Origin: Pseudonocardia sp. T1-2H
GTDB lineage: Bacteria; Actinomycetota; Actinomycetes; Mycobacteriales; Pseudonocardiaceae
Length of the DNA: 64,000 bases
Assembly: GCF_038039215.1 (NCBI RefSeq)
Contig: NZ_JBBPCL010000003.1
Location: forward strand, 194,845 to 258,844
Reading direction: 5' to 3'
The notes beneath the pieces were generated by a model that saw only the letters and a list, made by a program, of their open reading frames with translations, was not told the origin of the DNA and ran no database searches. This document shows, piece after piece, positions 1 through 7,109 of the stretch; the first letter of the stretch is position 1; the number at the start of each line of letters is the position of its first letter. The translations under genes and the position numbers were made by a program.

Positions 1-300
1 CGGATCAGTCCGCCGGCGTCGGCCCAGCCCAGCAGCGTGGACCACACCAGCGCCCACACGTTCTGACGCTGCCAGCGTCGGAACAGCTGATAGATCGACT
101 GCCAGTGTCCGTAGCGTTCGGGCACGTCGCGCCACGGGGCGCCGACGCGGGTCCGCCACCGGATGCCGTCGATCAACCTGCGGCGGGGCCACTTCCGCGG
201 TCGGCCCCTGCCCATCGGAGCCGGGAGCAGCGGTTCCAAGATCCGCCACTACCGGTCCGTCAGGTCCTTACGCGCTCCGATCGATAGGCTGCGCAACGAG
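1..300 (-). pseudogene. IS5-family transposase, N-terminal part, broken by a stop codon
   Basis: The reverse strand encodes a typical IS5-group transposase N-terminus: a K-D-L-T-D-R stretch, then W-R-I-L-E-P-L-L-P, then GAPWRDVPERYGHW. The CAG codon expected in the LTDxQW motif is TAG here (251-249), so the frame is interrupted between the two halves. An ATG at 215 could restart it, without the first motif. The gene runs off the left edge of the window, so the catalytic DDE residues and the other end of the element cannot be seen. I read it as a decayed insertion sequence. Programmed readthrough of the TAG is possible but unsupported. Confidence 0.75.
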
Positions 301-350
301 GTCTCCGGGCGGACGGTCTTCTTGGTCGTTGATCACCTACCGGAGACCTC
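298..350. repeat. 11-bp perfect inverted repeat beside the IS5 relic
   Basis: GAGGTCTCCGG at 298-308 is repeated as CCGGAGACCTC at 340-350, with 31 bases between the arms. It lies just beyond the transposase N-terminus. It could form a hairpin or belong to the element end, but no U-run follows, so a terminator is not clearly supported. Confidence 0.5.
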
Positions 351-410
351 ACCCATGTCCGAGCACCGACACGCGCAGCCCGCGGGGCCAGACGACTTCC
401 TAAACAGCTC

Positions 411-665
411 CTAGTAGTGGTAGCGGCAGGCGGCGATACGGATCTCGTCGTCGACGATCTTGTAGATGAGTCGGTGCTCGTCGGTGATGCGTCGCGACCA
501 GTAGCCCTGGAAGCCGTGCTTGAGGGGTTCGGGCTTGCCGATGCCTTCATTGCCGGTACGCGCGACGTCCTGGAGCAGCGTGTTGATTCGCTTGAGGACC
601 TTACGATCCTGGGTCTGCCACCACAGGTAGTCGGCCCAGGCGTTCTCGTCCCAGACGAACTTCAC
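411..665 (-). CDS. yoeB: YoeB-family toxin (ribosome-dependent mRNA endonuclease)
   Basis: This 84-residue protein matches the YoeB/Txe family along its whole length. It starts MKFVWDENAWADY, has the conserved KRINTLLQDV helix, the KPEPLKHGFQGYWSRRI segment and DEHRLIY, and ends in the diagnostic RYHY. The known role is cleavage of mRNA at the ribosomal A site, restrained by YefM. The start is a GTG at 665-663 that overlaps the antitoxin stop as GTGA, so the two are translationally coupled. The catalytic Glu, Arg and His region and the C-terminal Tyr are all present, so the toxin looks intact. Its likely job here is plasmid maintenance. Confidence 0.95.
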   Translation of the reverse strand: MKFVWDENAWADYLWWQTQDRKVLKRINTLLQDVARTGNEGIGKPEPLKHGFQGYWSRRITDEHRLIYKIVDDEIRIAACRYHY

Positions 666-925
666 TCGTCGGCGGAATCGAGCAGGTCACGGGTCGCGCC
701 CGCGCCGTGTTCGAGGCGGTCGATCGCGGCGAGCAGCCGCCGTGCGTTCTCGGGGCTGCGCAGCAGGTAGGCAGTCTCCTTGAGCGATTCGTAGTCATCG
801 AGCGCGACCATGACGACCGGCTCATGGCCCGCCCGAGTGATCACCACTTCTTCCCGGTCGTCGGTCACGGCGTTGAGGGTCTCGGCGTAGCGCGCGCGGG
901 ACTCCGAGTACGTCATCGTCTTCAT
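662..925 (-). CDS. yefM: YefM-family antitoxin
   Basis: This 87-residue Phd/YefM antitoxin binds and neutralises YoeB and represses its own operon. The N-terminal DNA-binding half is recognisable in MTYSESRARYAETL and in the EEVVITRAGHEPVVMVALDDYESL stretch. The C-terminal tail (LRSPENARRLLAAIDRLE) is the usual toxin-binding helix. I prefer the ATG at 925 because GGAGGT lies at 935-930; the GTG at 931 would overlap that ribosome site. The gene precedes yoeB with a 4-bp overlap, and a palindromic operator lies directly upstream. Confidence 0.93.
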   Translation of the reverse strand: MKTMTYSESRARYAETLNAVTDDREEVVITRAGHEPVVMVALDDYESLKETAYLLRSPENARRLLAAIDRLEHGAGATRDLLDSADE

Positions 926-937
926 GGCCACCTCCTA

Positions 938-955
938 CGTACAAGAAATTGTACG
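938..955. promoter_or_regulatory. Palindromic operator of the yefM-yoeB operon
   Basis: CGTACAAGAAATTGTACG reads as GTACAA, four bases, TTGTAC. YefM repressors are known to bind palindromes with a TGTACA-type core, and this one sits next to the yefM ribosome site, as expected for autorepression. Confidence 0.7.
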
Positions 956-1092
956 CCCAGTTCTGGGGCTGGGCAACGGCCCGTTGCTCGTCCCCGCCCC
1001 GCCGCCCCGGCGACGGGCATGGAGTTCAGCCCCGCCGCCCGGGCTCCGCAGGCGCGGTGGCGTCGAACGTTCGCGGATGGGTCGACTGGCCG

Positions 1093-1437
1093 TCACCGGG
1101 CTTGCCGCTGAACGGCCTCGTCCACGGCCGCCTGCCGGTGTACGTAGGCGTGGATCGCGGCCGCGAGCTCGGCCGGCGTGGTGTCGTCGCTGGTGAGCGC
1201 GACAATGAGGCTCGTGCCCGCGCGGGCCTCCTGATCGAGTTGGTCGGCGACGGCGGGCGCCCCGCAACGGCGTAGTGCCTCGAGGATGACCGTCGCGCGG
1301 TGGTCGGCGGCGACCAGCGCTCGTCGAGACTCCGCGGCCAGGGCGGCGCGTTGCTCGGCCTGAGTATGCCGGTGGGCGTCGACCAGTCCGTGGATCCGGC
1401 CGTGCTGATCGGTGAGGTCGGCGGAGAGCGTCGCCAT
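1093..1437 (-). CDS. Small Ala-rich helical protein of unknown function
   Basis: This 114-residue protein begins MATLSADLTDQHGRIHGLVDAHRH and is rich in Ala, Arg and Gln, with long predicted helices and no membrane segment or signal peptide. The ATG at 1437 is preceded by GGGAGGA at a workable distance. The same frame stays open upstream as far as 2259, but that stretch has the Ser/Thr/Pro/Arg composition of an out-of-frame reading, so I start the gene here. It lies downstream of parA and its partner in the same direction, separated by 12-bp repeats. I do not recognise the family. Confidence 0.6.
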   Translation of the reverse strand: MATLSADLTDQHGRIHGLVDAHRHTQAEQRAALAAESRRALVAADHRATVILEALRRCGAPAVADQLDQEARAGTSLIVALTSDDTTPAELAAAIHAYVHRQAAVDEAVQRQAR

Positions 1438-1539
1438 CGTCGTTTGTCCTCCCGTCGCCGGTCCCGGTTCGGATCGGCGCTGTTTCGAGCTCCCGGCTGC
1501 GTCGCGCGGAACCCGCATCTCAGGGCAGAGCAACGGGCT

Positions 1540-1569
1540 CATATGTCGGCGCATATGGCGCCGCTTATG
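1540..1569. repeat. Three direct repeats with a 12-bp period (CATATG core)
   Basis: CATATG at 1540, CATATG at 1552 and CTTATG at 1564 are exactly 12 bp apart, and another TATG follows near 1575. They overlap the end of the parA-partner gene and lie upstream of the 1437 gene. The same core and spacing recur at 4194-4211. Short phased repeats are typical binding sites for ribbon-helix-helix partition proteins. Confidence 0.55.
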
Positions 1570-1573
1570 AGGG

Positions 1574-2044
1574 TTATGTAGTGGGCGGTGCCTCCAGCGC
1601 GTAGCGCAGCGCGCCGGTGGCGACCTCGGTGCGGGTGACCAGGCCGGGGTGGGTGGCGCGGACGGTGTCGGCGATCTCGTCGAGCAGGTCGCGTTCGGCG
1701 AGGGTGAGCCGCAGGGTGACCTGCACGGTGTCCGCGGCCAGGCGGCGGCCGCGGGGCCGACGGGAGCCCGCGCCCGGGCGCGCGGCGCGGACCTCGGCCG
1801 CGACCTCGTCGGGATGGTCCTCACAGGTCCAGAGCACCAGCTGGCCGTAGGAGGGCCGCTCCGGCCCAGCCAGCAGCTGGGTGTTGATGTCGTCGTAGAG
1901 CGCGCGCGGGATCCGCACCGCCACCGGGACCCGACCGGGATCGCCGATTTCGGCCGCGGCCGGTGCACTGCTGCGCGGGGGCCGGGCCGGGCGCCCACCC
2001 TGGCCGCGGGACTTCCGGGCGGGCGCCGGGCGCGGGGCGGACAC
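1574..2044 (-). CDS. ParA partner, probable ribbon-helix-helix-type DNA-binding protein
   Basis: This 156-residue protein has a basic Pro/Ala-rich N-terminus and two similar segments that look like DNA-binding beta-helix-helix units: VPVAVRIPRALYDDINTQL near residue 40 and VQVTLRLTLAERDLLDEIA near residue 107. It follows parA in the same direction, the usual place for the centromere-binding partner. A GTG at 2044 follows a G-rich stretch that could act as a ribosome site. The natural start is probably the ATG at 2259, which overlaps the parA stop; a one-base slip in the G-run at about 2050-2066 would join the two parts. It is not a classical ParB. Confidence 0.6.
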   Translation of the reverse strand: MSAPRPAPARKSRGQGGRPARPPRSSAPAAAEIGDPGRVPVAVRIPRALYDDINTQLLAGPERPSYGQLVLWTCEDHPDEVAAEVRAARPGAGSRRPRGRRLAADTVQVTLRLTLAERDLLDEIADTVRATHPGLVTRTEVATGALRYALEAPPTT

Positions 2045-2259
2045 GGGTTCCGCCCCCCGCTCCCCCGCTGCGCGGGACGCTCGTCGTCGCGGTGCTGCTC
2101 GGCGGAACGGTCCGGGACCGGCGGCGCCGGCTCGGGCTCGGGCTCCCGCGGCGGGGCCGGGGTCTTCAGCGGGGTCGGAGTGATCAGCGGGGCGGGTGGC
2201 AGCAGGTCGTCGATGTCATCGAGCCGACTCGGGTCGAAGGCGGGCCGACGGCGGTTCAT
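2045..2259 (-). other. Probable N-terminal part of the ParA partner, out of frame with its body
   Basis: An ATG at 2259 overlaps the parA stop as ATGA and opens a plausible Pro/Glu-rich leader (MNRRRPAFDPSRLDDIDDLLPP). After about 70 codons the composition becomes that of a wrong frame, while the good coding signal continues in the frame of the 1574-2044 gene. The change falls in GGGGGAGCGGGGGG, a place prone to slippage. It may be a sequencing error, a mutation or a programmed frameshift. Confidence 0.5.
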
Positions 2260-3260
2260 GCCCGGGCCCCGCTCTCGGCGCCGGCGATGCGGGTCAGCAG
2301 CTCGCGGGCCAGGGCCTGGTAATCACTGGCCAGGGCCGAGGGGTCCCGGGACCACAGCCGCACCGGCTCGGCCCCGTCGGCGGCCGCCCGGTCGGCGCGG
2401 TGTTTACCGCCGCTACGGAGCCGGGCCAGCCGGGACTTGTTCTGCTCGGCGGTGGCCGCGACGAGCTCGGCCGGGGTCAGGTGGGCCGAGCGCAGATCCA
2501 GGGCCGCGGCGCGGTCGCTGCGGATGATCGTCTGGAAGCTGCTCGAGCCGGACCCGTCGAGCAGCCCGTCGAGGTCGGTCAGGACCTGGCCGTTGCGGGC
2601 GGTCGCCCGCGGGTTGGCGTCGAACAGCACCACCCCGAGCAGCTGCACCAGGGCGCCTTCCTGGCGCGCCTTGAGGTAGCGCAGCGCCAGCAGTTCCACC
2701 CCGCTCAGCGACGCGTCGTCGTCCTTGGTCGGGACCACCAGATAGCGGGTCACCCGCAGCAGCGCATCGAGCAGCGGCGCGTCCCCCGGCCCGGAGTCGA
2801 TCAGCACGACGCTGTAGCCGCCGGCCACGCAGACCTGCGCCAGGGCCGCGCGCAGGTTGGCGACCAGGTCCAGTCCGGTCTGCGTGGCGGTCGCGGTGAG
2901 CGCCCCGACCTGAGCCAGCAGCGGCCCGCCGGCGACGAGGTCGAGACCGGGCCGCACGTCGCGCTCGACCTTCGGGGGCTCGCCGTACTGCAGCGCCATC
3001 ATCAGGCCGCGGCCACGGTCGCCGTCCACCCCCAGGTCGCTGCTGGTGGCGTTGCCCTGCGGATCCGCGTCGACCACCAGCACCCGCCGGTCCGGGCGGG
3101 CGATCAATCCGGCCAAGGCGGTGACGATCGAGGTCTTGCCCACCCCACCCTTCTGGTTGGCCACCAGCACCACCCGCGCCAGTGCCGCGGACTCCACCCC
3201 CTGCGTGGACGTGTCGGGGTCCATCACCACCACCTTCTGCGTGCCTGTCGGGCTCGCCAT
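2256..3260 (-). CDS. parA: ParA-family partition ATPase
   Basis: This 334-residue ParA/MinD-type ATPase should segregate the replicon by binding DNA as an ATP dimer. The deviant Walker A is KGGVGKTS (VVLVANQKGGVGKTS, residues about 30-44), Walker A' is VLVVDADPQGNAT, and Walker B is VVLIDSGPGDAP; the lysines and aspartates needed for ATPase action are all present. There is no N-terminal helix-turn-helix, so it is a small (type Ib-like) ParA with some 25 extra N-terminal residues. GGGGAG precedes the ATG at 3260. Its stop overlaps the partner gene, and a repeat-rich stretch lies upstream. Confidence 0.92.
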   Translation of the reverse strand: MASPTGTQKVVVMDPDTSTQGVESAALARVVLVANQKGGVGKTSIVTALAGLIARPDRRVLVVDADPQGNATSSDLGVDGDRGRGLMMALQYGEPPKVERDVRPGLDLVAGGPLLAQVGALTATATQTGLDLVANLRAALAQVCVAGGYSVVLIDSGPGDAPLLDALLRVTRYLVVPTKDDDASLSGVELLALRYLKARQEGALVQLLGVVLFDANPRATARNGQVLTDLDGLLDGSGSSSFQTIIRSDRAAALDLRSAHLTPAELVAATAEQNKSRLARLRSGGKHRADRAAADGAEPVRLWSRDPSALASDYQALARELLTRIAGAESGARA

Positions 3261-3279
3261 CTCGCTCCCCTACTGATCC

Positions 3280-4190
3280 GTCATCCGCGCCGTCGTCATC
3301 GAGTCCCGCAGGTCCCGCGTCCGCGGCCGCCGCGGTCGGCGCCGCCGGCGCCGTGGCTGCGGCCTTGTCCGCGGGCTATGACGACGACCCCGCTGCTGTC
3401 GCAGCGTGTGCCGCGGAGGTCGCCACCGCCGCGGCCTCCGCTGCGGCGACAGCAGCGGTGCCGTGCTTCGTCAACGATGTGAAACCTGCTGTGGTTACGG
3501 CTGCCCCCTCAGCGATGAACCCGTCGTTGGGCACCGCTGTGGACGCAGCCGTGACCGAAGATAGCGACGGGGCTGCGGATCACGAAGTCGACACGCCTGC
3601 GGCGGCACAAGCGTCTACATCTGCGGCCGGGTCCGAGGGCGCGGATGTGGCCAGGGATGCGGACCTGTCGGAGTGCTCGTCAGGTTGCTCAGCTGTGGTG
3701 AGCGACTCGCACACGTCGGTTGCGTCTGCTGTGCAGTCATCGGTGTCCGATGCGGCGGTTCCTGATGAACACGGCTCCGTTGACTCAGATGAGGATGCGG
3801 ACGGCGCCACGTCGGTAATCACCTCATCGGACTCTTCAGGTGCCTCGGATGTTGCAGTGGATGGGTAGTCGTCGGCAGCCACCTCTGTGGCCCCGGCTGG
3901 AACCGCTGCGATGGTCGTAGACGTGAATCAATCACTGAGCACCGATGGTGATGCGGACGTGGCCCCGCCTGCGGACGTATCGATGACCACGGCAGAGGAA
4001 CCACGTGTCCCGCAGTACGTGGAGTCGTCAGGTAGCGCTGACGCGACAGCCCGTGAGGATGCGGCTGTGGACGCTGCATTGTCCACATGTGAGGAACATG
4101 CTTCGACCCGTGCTAGTGGCGTAGCCGTGCATGCGCATGAGCATGCCGATGTGGACACAGCCGAGGCGGCAGCTGACGACTGCGCAGCGG
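3280..4190. other. Repeat-rich stretch upstream of parA, candidate centromere or replication region
   Basis: About 900 bp between parA and the recombinase relic hold no gene I can support. Open frames on both strands encode only Ala/Ser/Asp/Val-rich, low-complexity peptides, and base composition is less GC-rich than the neighbours. GATGCGG occurs at 3656, 3749, 3794, 3950 and 4058, often extended as GATGCGGAC, together with related GCGGATGTGG and GCTGTGG elements. Position upstream of parA and the degenerate repeats suggest a partition site or origin. A low-complexity acidic protein on the plus strand (from about 3182) is the alternative. Confidence 0.4.
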
Positions 4191-4193
4191 CCA

Positions 4194-4211
4194 TATATGT
4201 GACCGCATATG
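4194..4211. repeat. Two direct repeats with a 12-bp period, as at 1540
   Basis: TATATG at 4194 and CATATG at 4206 are 12 bp apart, matching the core and spacing of the repeats at 1540-1569. The two sets bracket the parA operon and the repeat-rich stretch. Confidence 0.45.
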
Positions 4212-4228
4212 TGAGTTAGCGAGGTGGG

Positions 4229-5421
4229 TTAGAGGCCGAGGCGGGTGGTGGGGTTGTCCGTCCACACGGTGCCCTCGTCGATGTAGCCGCGCATCGCCGA
4301 GCTTCGACCGCCAGCGGCCGTGCCGCATGATGGCGAGCTCGCTGGCCCCGGCGGCGTAGCCGGTGGTGGCAAACCCGCGGCGCAGCGAATGCCCGGCCCA
4401 ATGCCCGGTCAGGCCGGCCGCGTCGGCCCGGGCACCGATGATCCGGGCGATCGACCGGTCCGACAAGGCCCGGGTGCCGAGCCGGCCCCACCGGTCCACC
4501 GCCACGAACGCTCCTGCGGAGGGCAGATAACGCGGGTCGGTCCCGGTGCCGGCGGAGTGCGGCGACGGGCCGTCGGCACCTGGGGCATCCTCGTCAAGCG
4601 CGGGGGAGGGCACCCGGTGGACCAGCCAGGCCCGCCAGGCCCGGACCGGGCACGACTCGGGGTGCGCGCCGTAGGCCAGCCCGCGGGTGTGCCCGGTGGC
4701 GGTCGGGTCGGTCTTGCCAGCGGCGATGAACACCCGCAGCCCGTCGGCGTCGACGACCAGGTCGGCGAGGGTGAGCGCGGCCAGTTCGGAGCGGCGCAGC
4801 GCCCCGGCGAACCCGATCAGCAGCAGCGCCCGGTCCCGGGCGTCCGCCGGCCGGGCCGGGTCCAGCGGGCTGAGCATGGCGCGCAGGTCATCCGGGCGGG
4901 CCGGGGCGACCCGGGCCGGGCGGGTGCGGTGGGTGCGCCGGATCCCGGCCAACACGGTGCGGACCTGTTCGTCGCGGGTGGGGGAGGGGTGCCCGGCCAG
5001 GTCGTGCGCGACGGCGATCGCCGAGCACCAGCGGGCCAGCGTGGCCGGCCGGCGGGCGCCGGCGTGCGCGGCGAGGTAGCGGGCCAGCGTCGCGGCCGCG
5101 GCCGGCAGCGCGACCGCCGCCGGGGCCTGCGCGTCGCACCAGCGCCGGAACCGGGCGAAGTCCGAGCGGTAGGCCCGCCAGGTGTTCGCCGACCGGGCCG
5201 CGGCGGCGTAGCTCCCGACCGCCTCGTCCAGGTCCTGCGGCCGGCGAATCGCCCCGCCGACGGCCGGCTCCGGCCGCGCCAGCGGCCCGGCGCGGAGCGA
5301 CGAGGGCGTGGTTCGGGGGGACGGGGGCGGGGCCGCGGTCGGGTCCGCGGCGGGCTCGGGGCGCAGAGCGGGTCCTTCCGTATCCGGCCGACGGCCCGGG
5401 GAGGGTCGCCGAGTCGGACAT
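4229..5421 (-). pseudogene. Tyrosine recombinase (phage-integrase family), frameshifted
   Basis: The main frame encodes a SAM-like core-binding domain (SANTWRAYRSDFARFRRW) and a catalytic domain with the first Arg in FAGALRRSELAAL, HSLRRGF (H-x-x-R) and the histidine in MRHGRW. Two breaks are visible. Near 4297 the frame slips just before MRGYIDEGTVWTDNP, which carries the nucleophilic tyrosine and ends at the TAA at 4231-4229. At the N-terminus the only good start (MSDSATLPGP, ATG at 5421) is in another frame from the core. Corrected length would be about 397 residues, normal for this family. The copy as written cannot supply the tyrosine. Confidence 0.85.
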
Positions 5422-5430
5422 TTCTCGCGT

Positions 5431-5451
5431 CCGATAACGCAACATTATCGG
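5431..5451. promoter_or_regulatory. 7-bp inverted repeat upstream of the recombinase
   Basis: CCGATAA (5431-5437) and TTATCGG (5445-5451) are perfect inverted arms separated by seven bases, just upstream of the recombinase start. This could be its operator or a recombination core site. A spacer of 6-8 bp between arms is typical for tyrosine recombinases. Confidence 0.45.
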
Positions 5452-5533
5452 ATGCCAGGCGCTGCCGGCCGGTCCGGCACCGCGACACGCCTGCGCGCGT
5501 CCATACCGCAGGAATCTGTCTGTTTCAGCGTGT

Positions 5534-6328
5534 GTGAAGATCTCACGCGTGAGCACTCCGCCGCGGATCACCGACATCGAGCTGTCCGCCGCGGTCGAGC
5601 GGATCGCCCGCCGGCACGACCGGATCGACGATTCCCGCAGGTCAGCGATGGGCACCGCACCCCGCGACGTGCTGGACTACCTGGCCGCCCGCAGCCCGGC
5701 CGGGATCCCGCGCTGGGTCGCCGCCGCCGACACCGCGGACGCGTTGATCCTGTCCACCTGGTGCTGGTGGGACGACCGCCGCCGGGAACACCGGCTGCTC
5801 CGCAACGGCCGCCACCTGGGGCTGTCGCTGTCCGAGCTCGGTGCCCCGCTCGGGATCACCACCCGGCGCGGCACCCAGGACCGGATCGACCGCCTCGACG
5901 CCCTGTTGCGCTACGACCGACCCGACGAACAACTCACCCGCGACGGCCGCCGCGACGCCCGTAACCGCGACGCCCGCCAGGACTGGATCGACGCGCACCG
6001 CGACGAGATCCGCGCGGTCCTCGCCGGATTCCTCGCGCAGGCCCGGCGCTTCGCCGACGCCGTCGCACCAGAGGAGCACGCGGGCGGCCCCGACGACGAT
6101 CCCGACGACGCCGACCTGCCCTCCGCAGGAGCGGGGGAGTGGCTCGATGAGCTCACCGCCGACTACGACGCCGACGACCTCACCCCGGCAACCCTCGCCG
6201 TGGCCGGGCTCGCCGCCGCCGAGCTGCGCACCGCCCCGGCCGTCCTCGAGCTCGACGCCAAGCACCGGCTGCATACCGCGCTCCGTGAGGTCGAAATTCT
6301 GCGCGCCCGGTTGGCCGGGTCGGTGTAG
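5534..6328 (+). CDS. Conserved-looking plasmid protein of unknown function
   Basis: This 264-residue soluble, charged protein has a helical central part (LILSTWCWWDDRRREHRLLRNGRHLGLSLSELGAPLGITTRRGTQDRIDRLDALLRY) that resembles a helix-turn-helix region: LSLSELGAPLGITTRRGTQDRI reads like a sigma-4 or MarR-type recognition unit. An acidic linker (PDDDPDDADLP) and a C-terminal helix follow. The start may be GTG 5534 or GTG 5549; the latter has GAAGA about nine bases upstream. It is divergent from the recombinase relic. A DNA-binding role is an inference from one segment only. Confidence 0.6.
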   Translation: MKISRVSTPPRITDIELSAAVERIARRHDRIDDSRRSAMGTAPRDVLDYLAARSPAGIPRWVAAADTADALILSTWCWWDDRRREHRLLRNGRHLGLSLSELGAPLGITTRRGTQDRIDRLDALLRYDRPDEQLTRDGRRDARNRDARQDWIDAHRDEIRAVLAGFLAQARRFADAVAPEEHAGGPDDDPDDADLPSAGAGEWLDELTADYDADDLTPATLAVAGLAAAELRTAPAVLELDAKHRLHTALREVEILRARLAGSV

Positions 6329-6365
6329 GTAGGGGATGCACGACGCCCCTCGGGAACCATCTCGA

Positions 6366-7109
6366 CTACCAGTCGACGAAGGCGGCGAAGGAGTGCGTGG
6401 CGACCCGCGGGTCGGAGTAGTCGCCGTGGCGGAGGCGGTGTCGGACGACGTCGGTGAGGTTCAGGGCGACGAGATCGTGGCGGGCCGCGAGGGACTTGGC
6501 CTCGTCCGGTTCGAGGAGGGGGCCGGTGTCGGCGACGAGTTCTGCGGTGAGCGCGACCCGGGGGAGGCCTGCGAGGTCACACAGATCGGCGGCTGCTTCG
6601 GGCAAGGCGGCTCGTGTGAGGACCCCACCCCGTTCGATCACTACCGGCAAGAGGTGCCCGGGTCGGATGAGGTCGGCGGGCCCGGACCCGGGGTCGGCGA
6701 GTACGCGGGCGGTGCGGGAGCGGTCAGCAGCACTGATGCCGGTGGATACGCCACGGGTGGCGTCCACCGAGATGGTGTAGGCAGGGCGCTCGTGCCGCTC
6801 ATGGCGTGCCACCATCATCGGCAGATCGAGGTGGTCGGCGCGGGCTCCGTCCAGCGCGACACAGAGCACGCCAGACGAGCGCCGGACCATCCAGGCGGTC
6901 CACCTTGCTCGGGCGAGGCAGCCTGCGAGGACGACCTCGGTCCGGGTCGGGGTCCCCATGTCGTCGGTGACGAGAACCGGCAGCCCGGCGCGCAGCGCGG
7001 CGAGCGCCTCCGCCACACAGACGACCCCGTCGGCCAGAGGGTGCCGCAGCCCGCTGGCGTGGTGTGTGTCGCGATCACCACCGTTGCGGGTGACTGGCCG
7101 AGTGGTCAT
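6366..7109 (-). CDS. RibB-like protein with an altered active site
   Basis: The 247-residue protein aligns along its length with 3,4-dihydroxy-2-butanone-4-phosphate synthase (RibB): ALAALRAGLPVLVTDD, MVRRSSGVLCVALDG, LDLPMMV, TISVDATRGVSTGISAADRSRT, and DLIRPGHLLPV. However, the acidic loop that follows DD in real RibB (D-R-E-N-E-G-D), which supplies metal ligands, reads MGTPTRTEV here, and the later G-H-T-E-A reads ALPEA. It probably does not make the riboflavin precursor. The ATG at 7109 overlaps the ligase stop, so it belongs to the FAH-ligase operon. Its role is unknown; binding of a phosphosugar or flavin-related ligand is a guess. Confidence 0.75.
   Translation of the reverse strand: MTTRPVTRNGGDRDTHHASGLRHPLADGVVCVAEALAALRAGLPVLVTDDMGTPTRTEVVLAGCLARARWTAWMVRRSSGVLCVALDGARADHLDLPMMVARHERHERPAYTISVDATRGVSTGISAADRSRTARVLADPGSGPADLIRPGHLLPVVIERGGVLTRAALPEAAADLCDLAGLPRVALTAELVADTGPLLEPDEAKSLAARHDLVALNLTDVVRHRLRHGDYSDPRVATHSFAAFVDW

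Noticed and set aside
1093..2259. A 388-codon open frame on the minus strand
   Set aside because: Its middle part has the Ser/Thr/Pro/Arg-rich look of an out-of-frame reading, while the 1574-2044 frame shows a clear DNA-binding protein. Only the ends (about 2110-2259 and 1093-1437) look real.
3182..4219. Plus-strand open frames of 228 and 110 codons
   Set aside because: They are low-complexity Ala/Ser/Asp/Val, overlap the parA start on the other strand and have no motif. I describe the stretch as repeat-rich instead.
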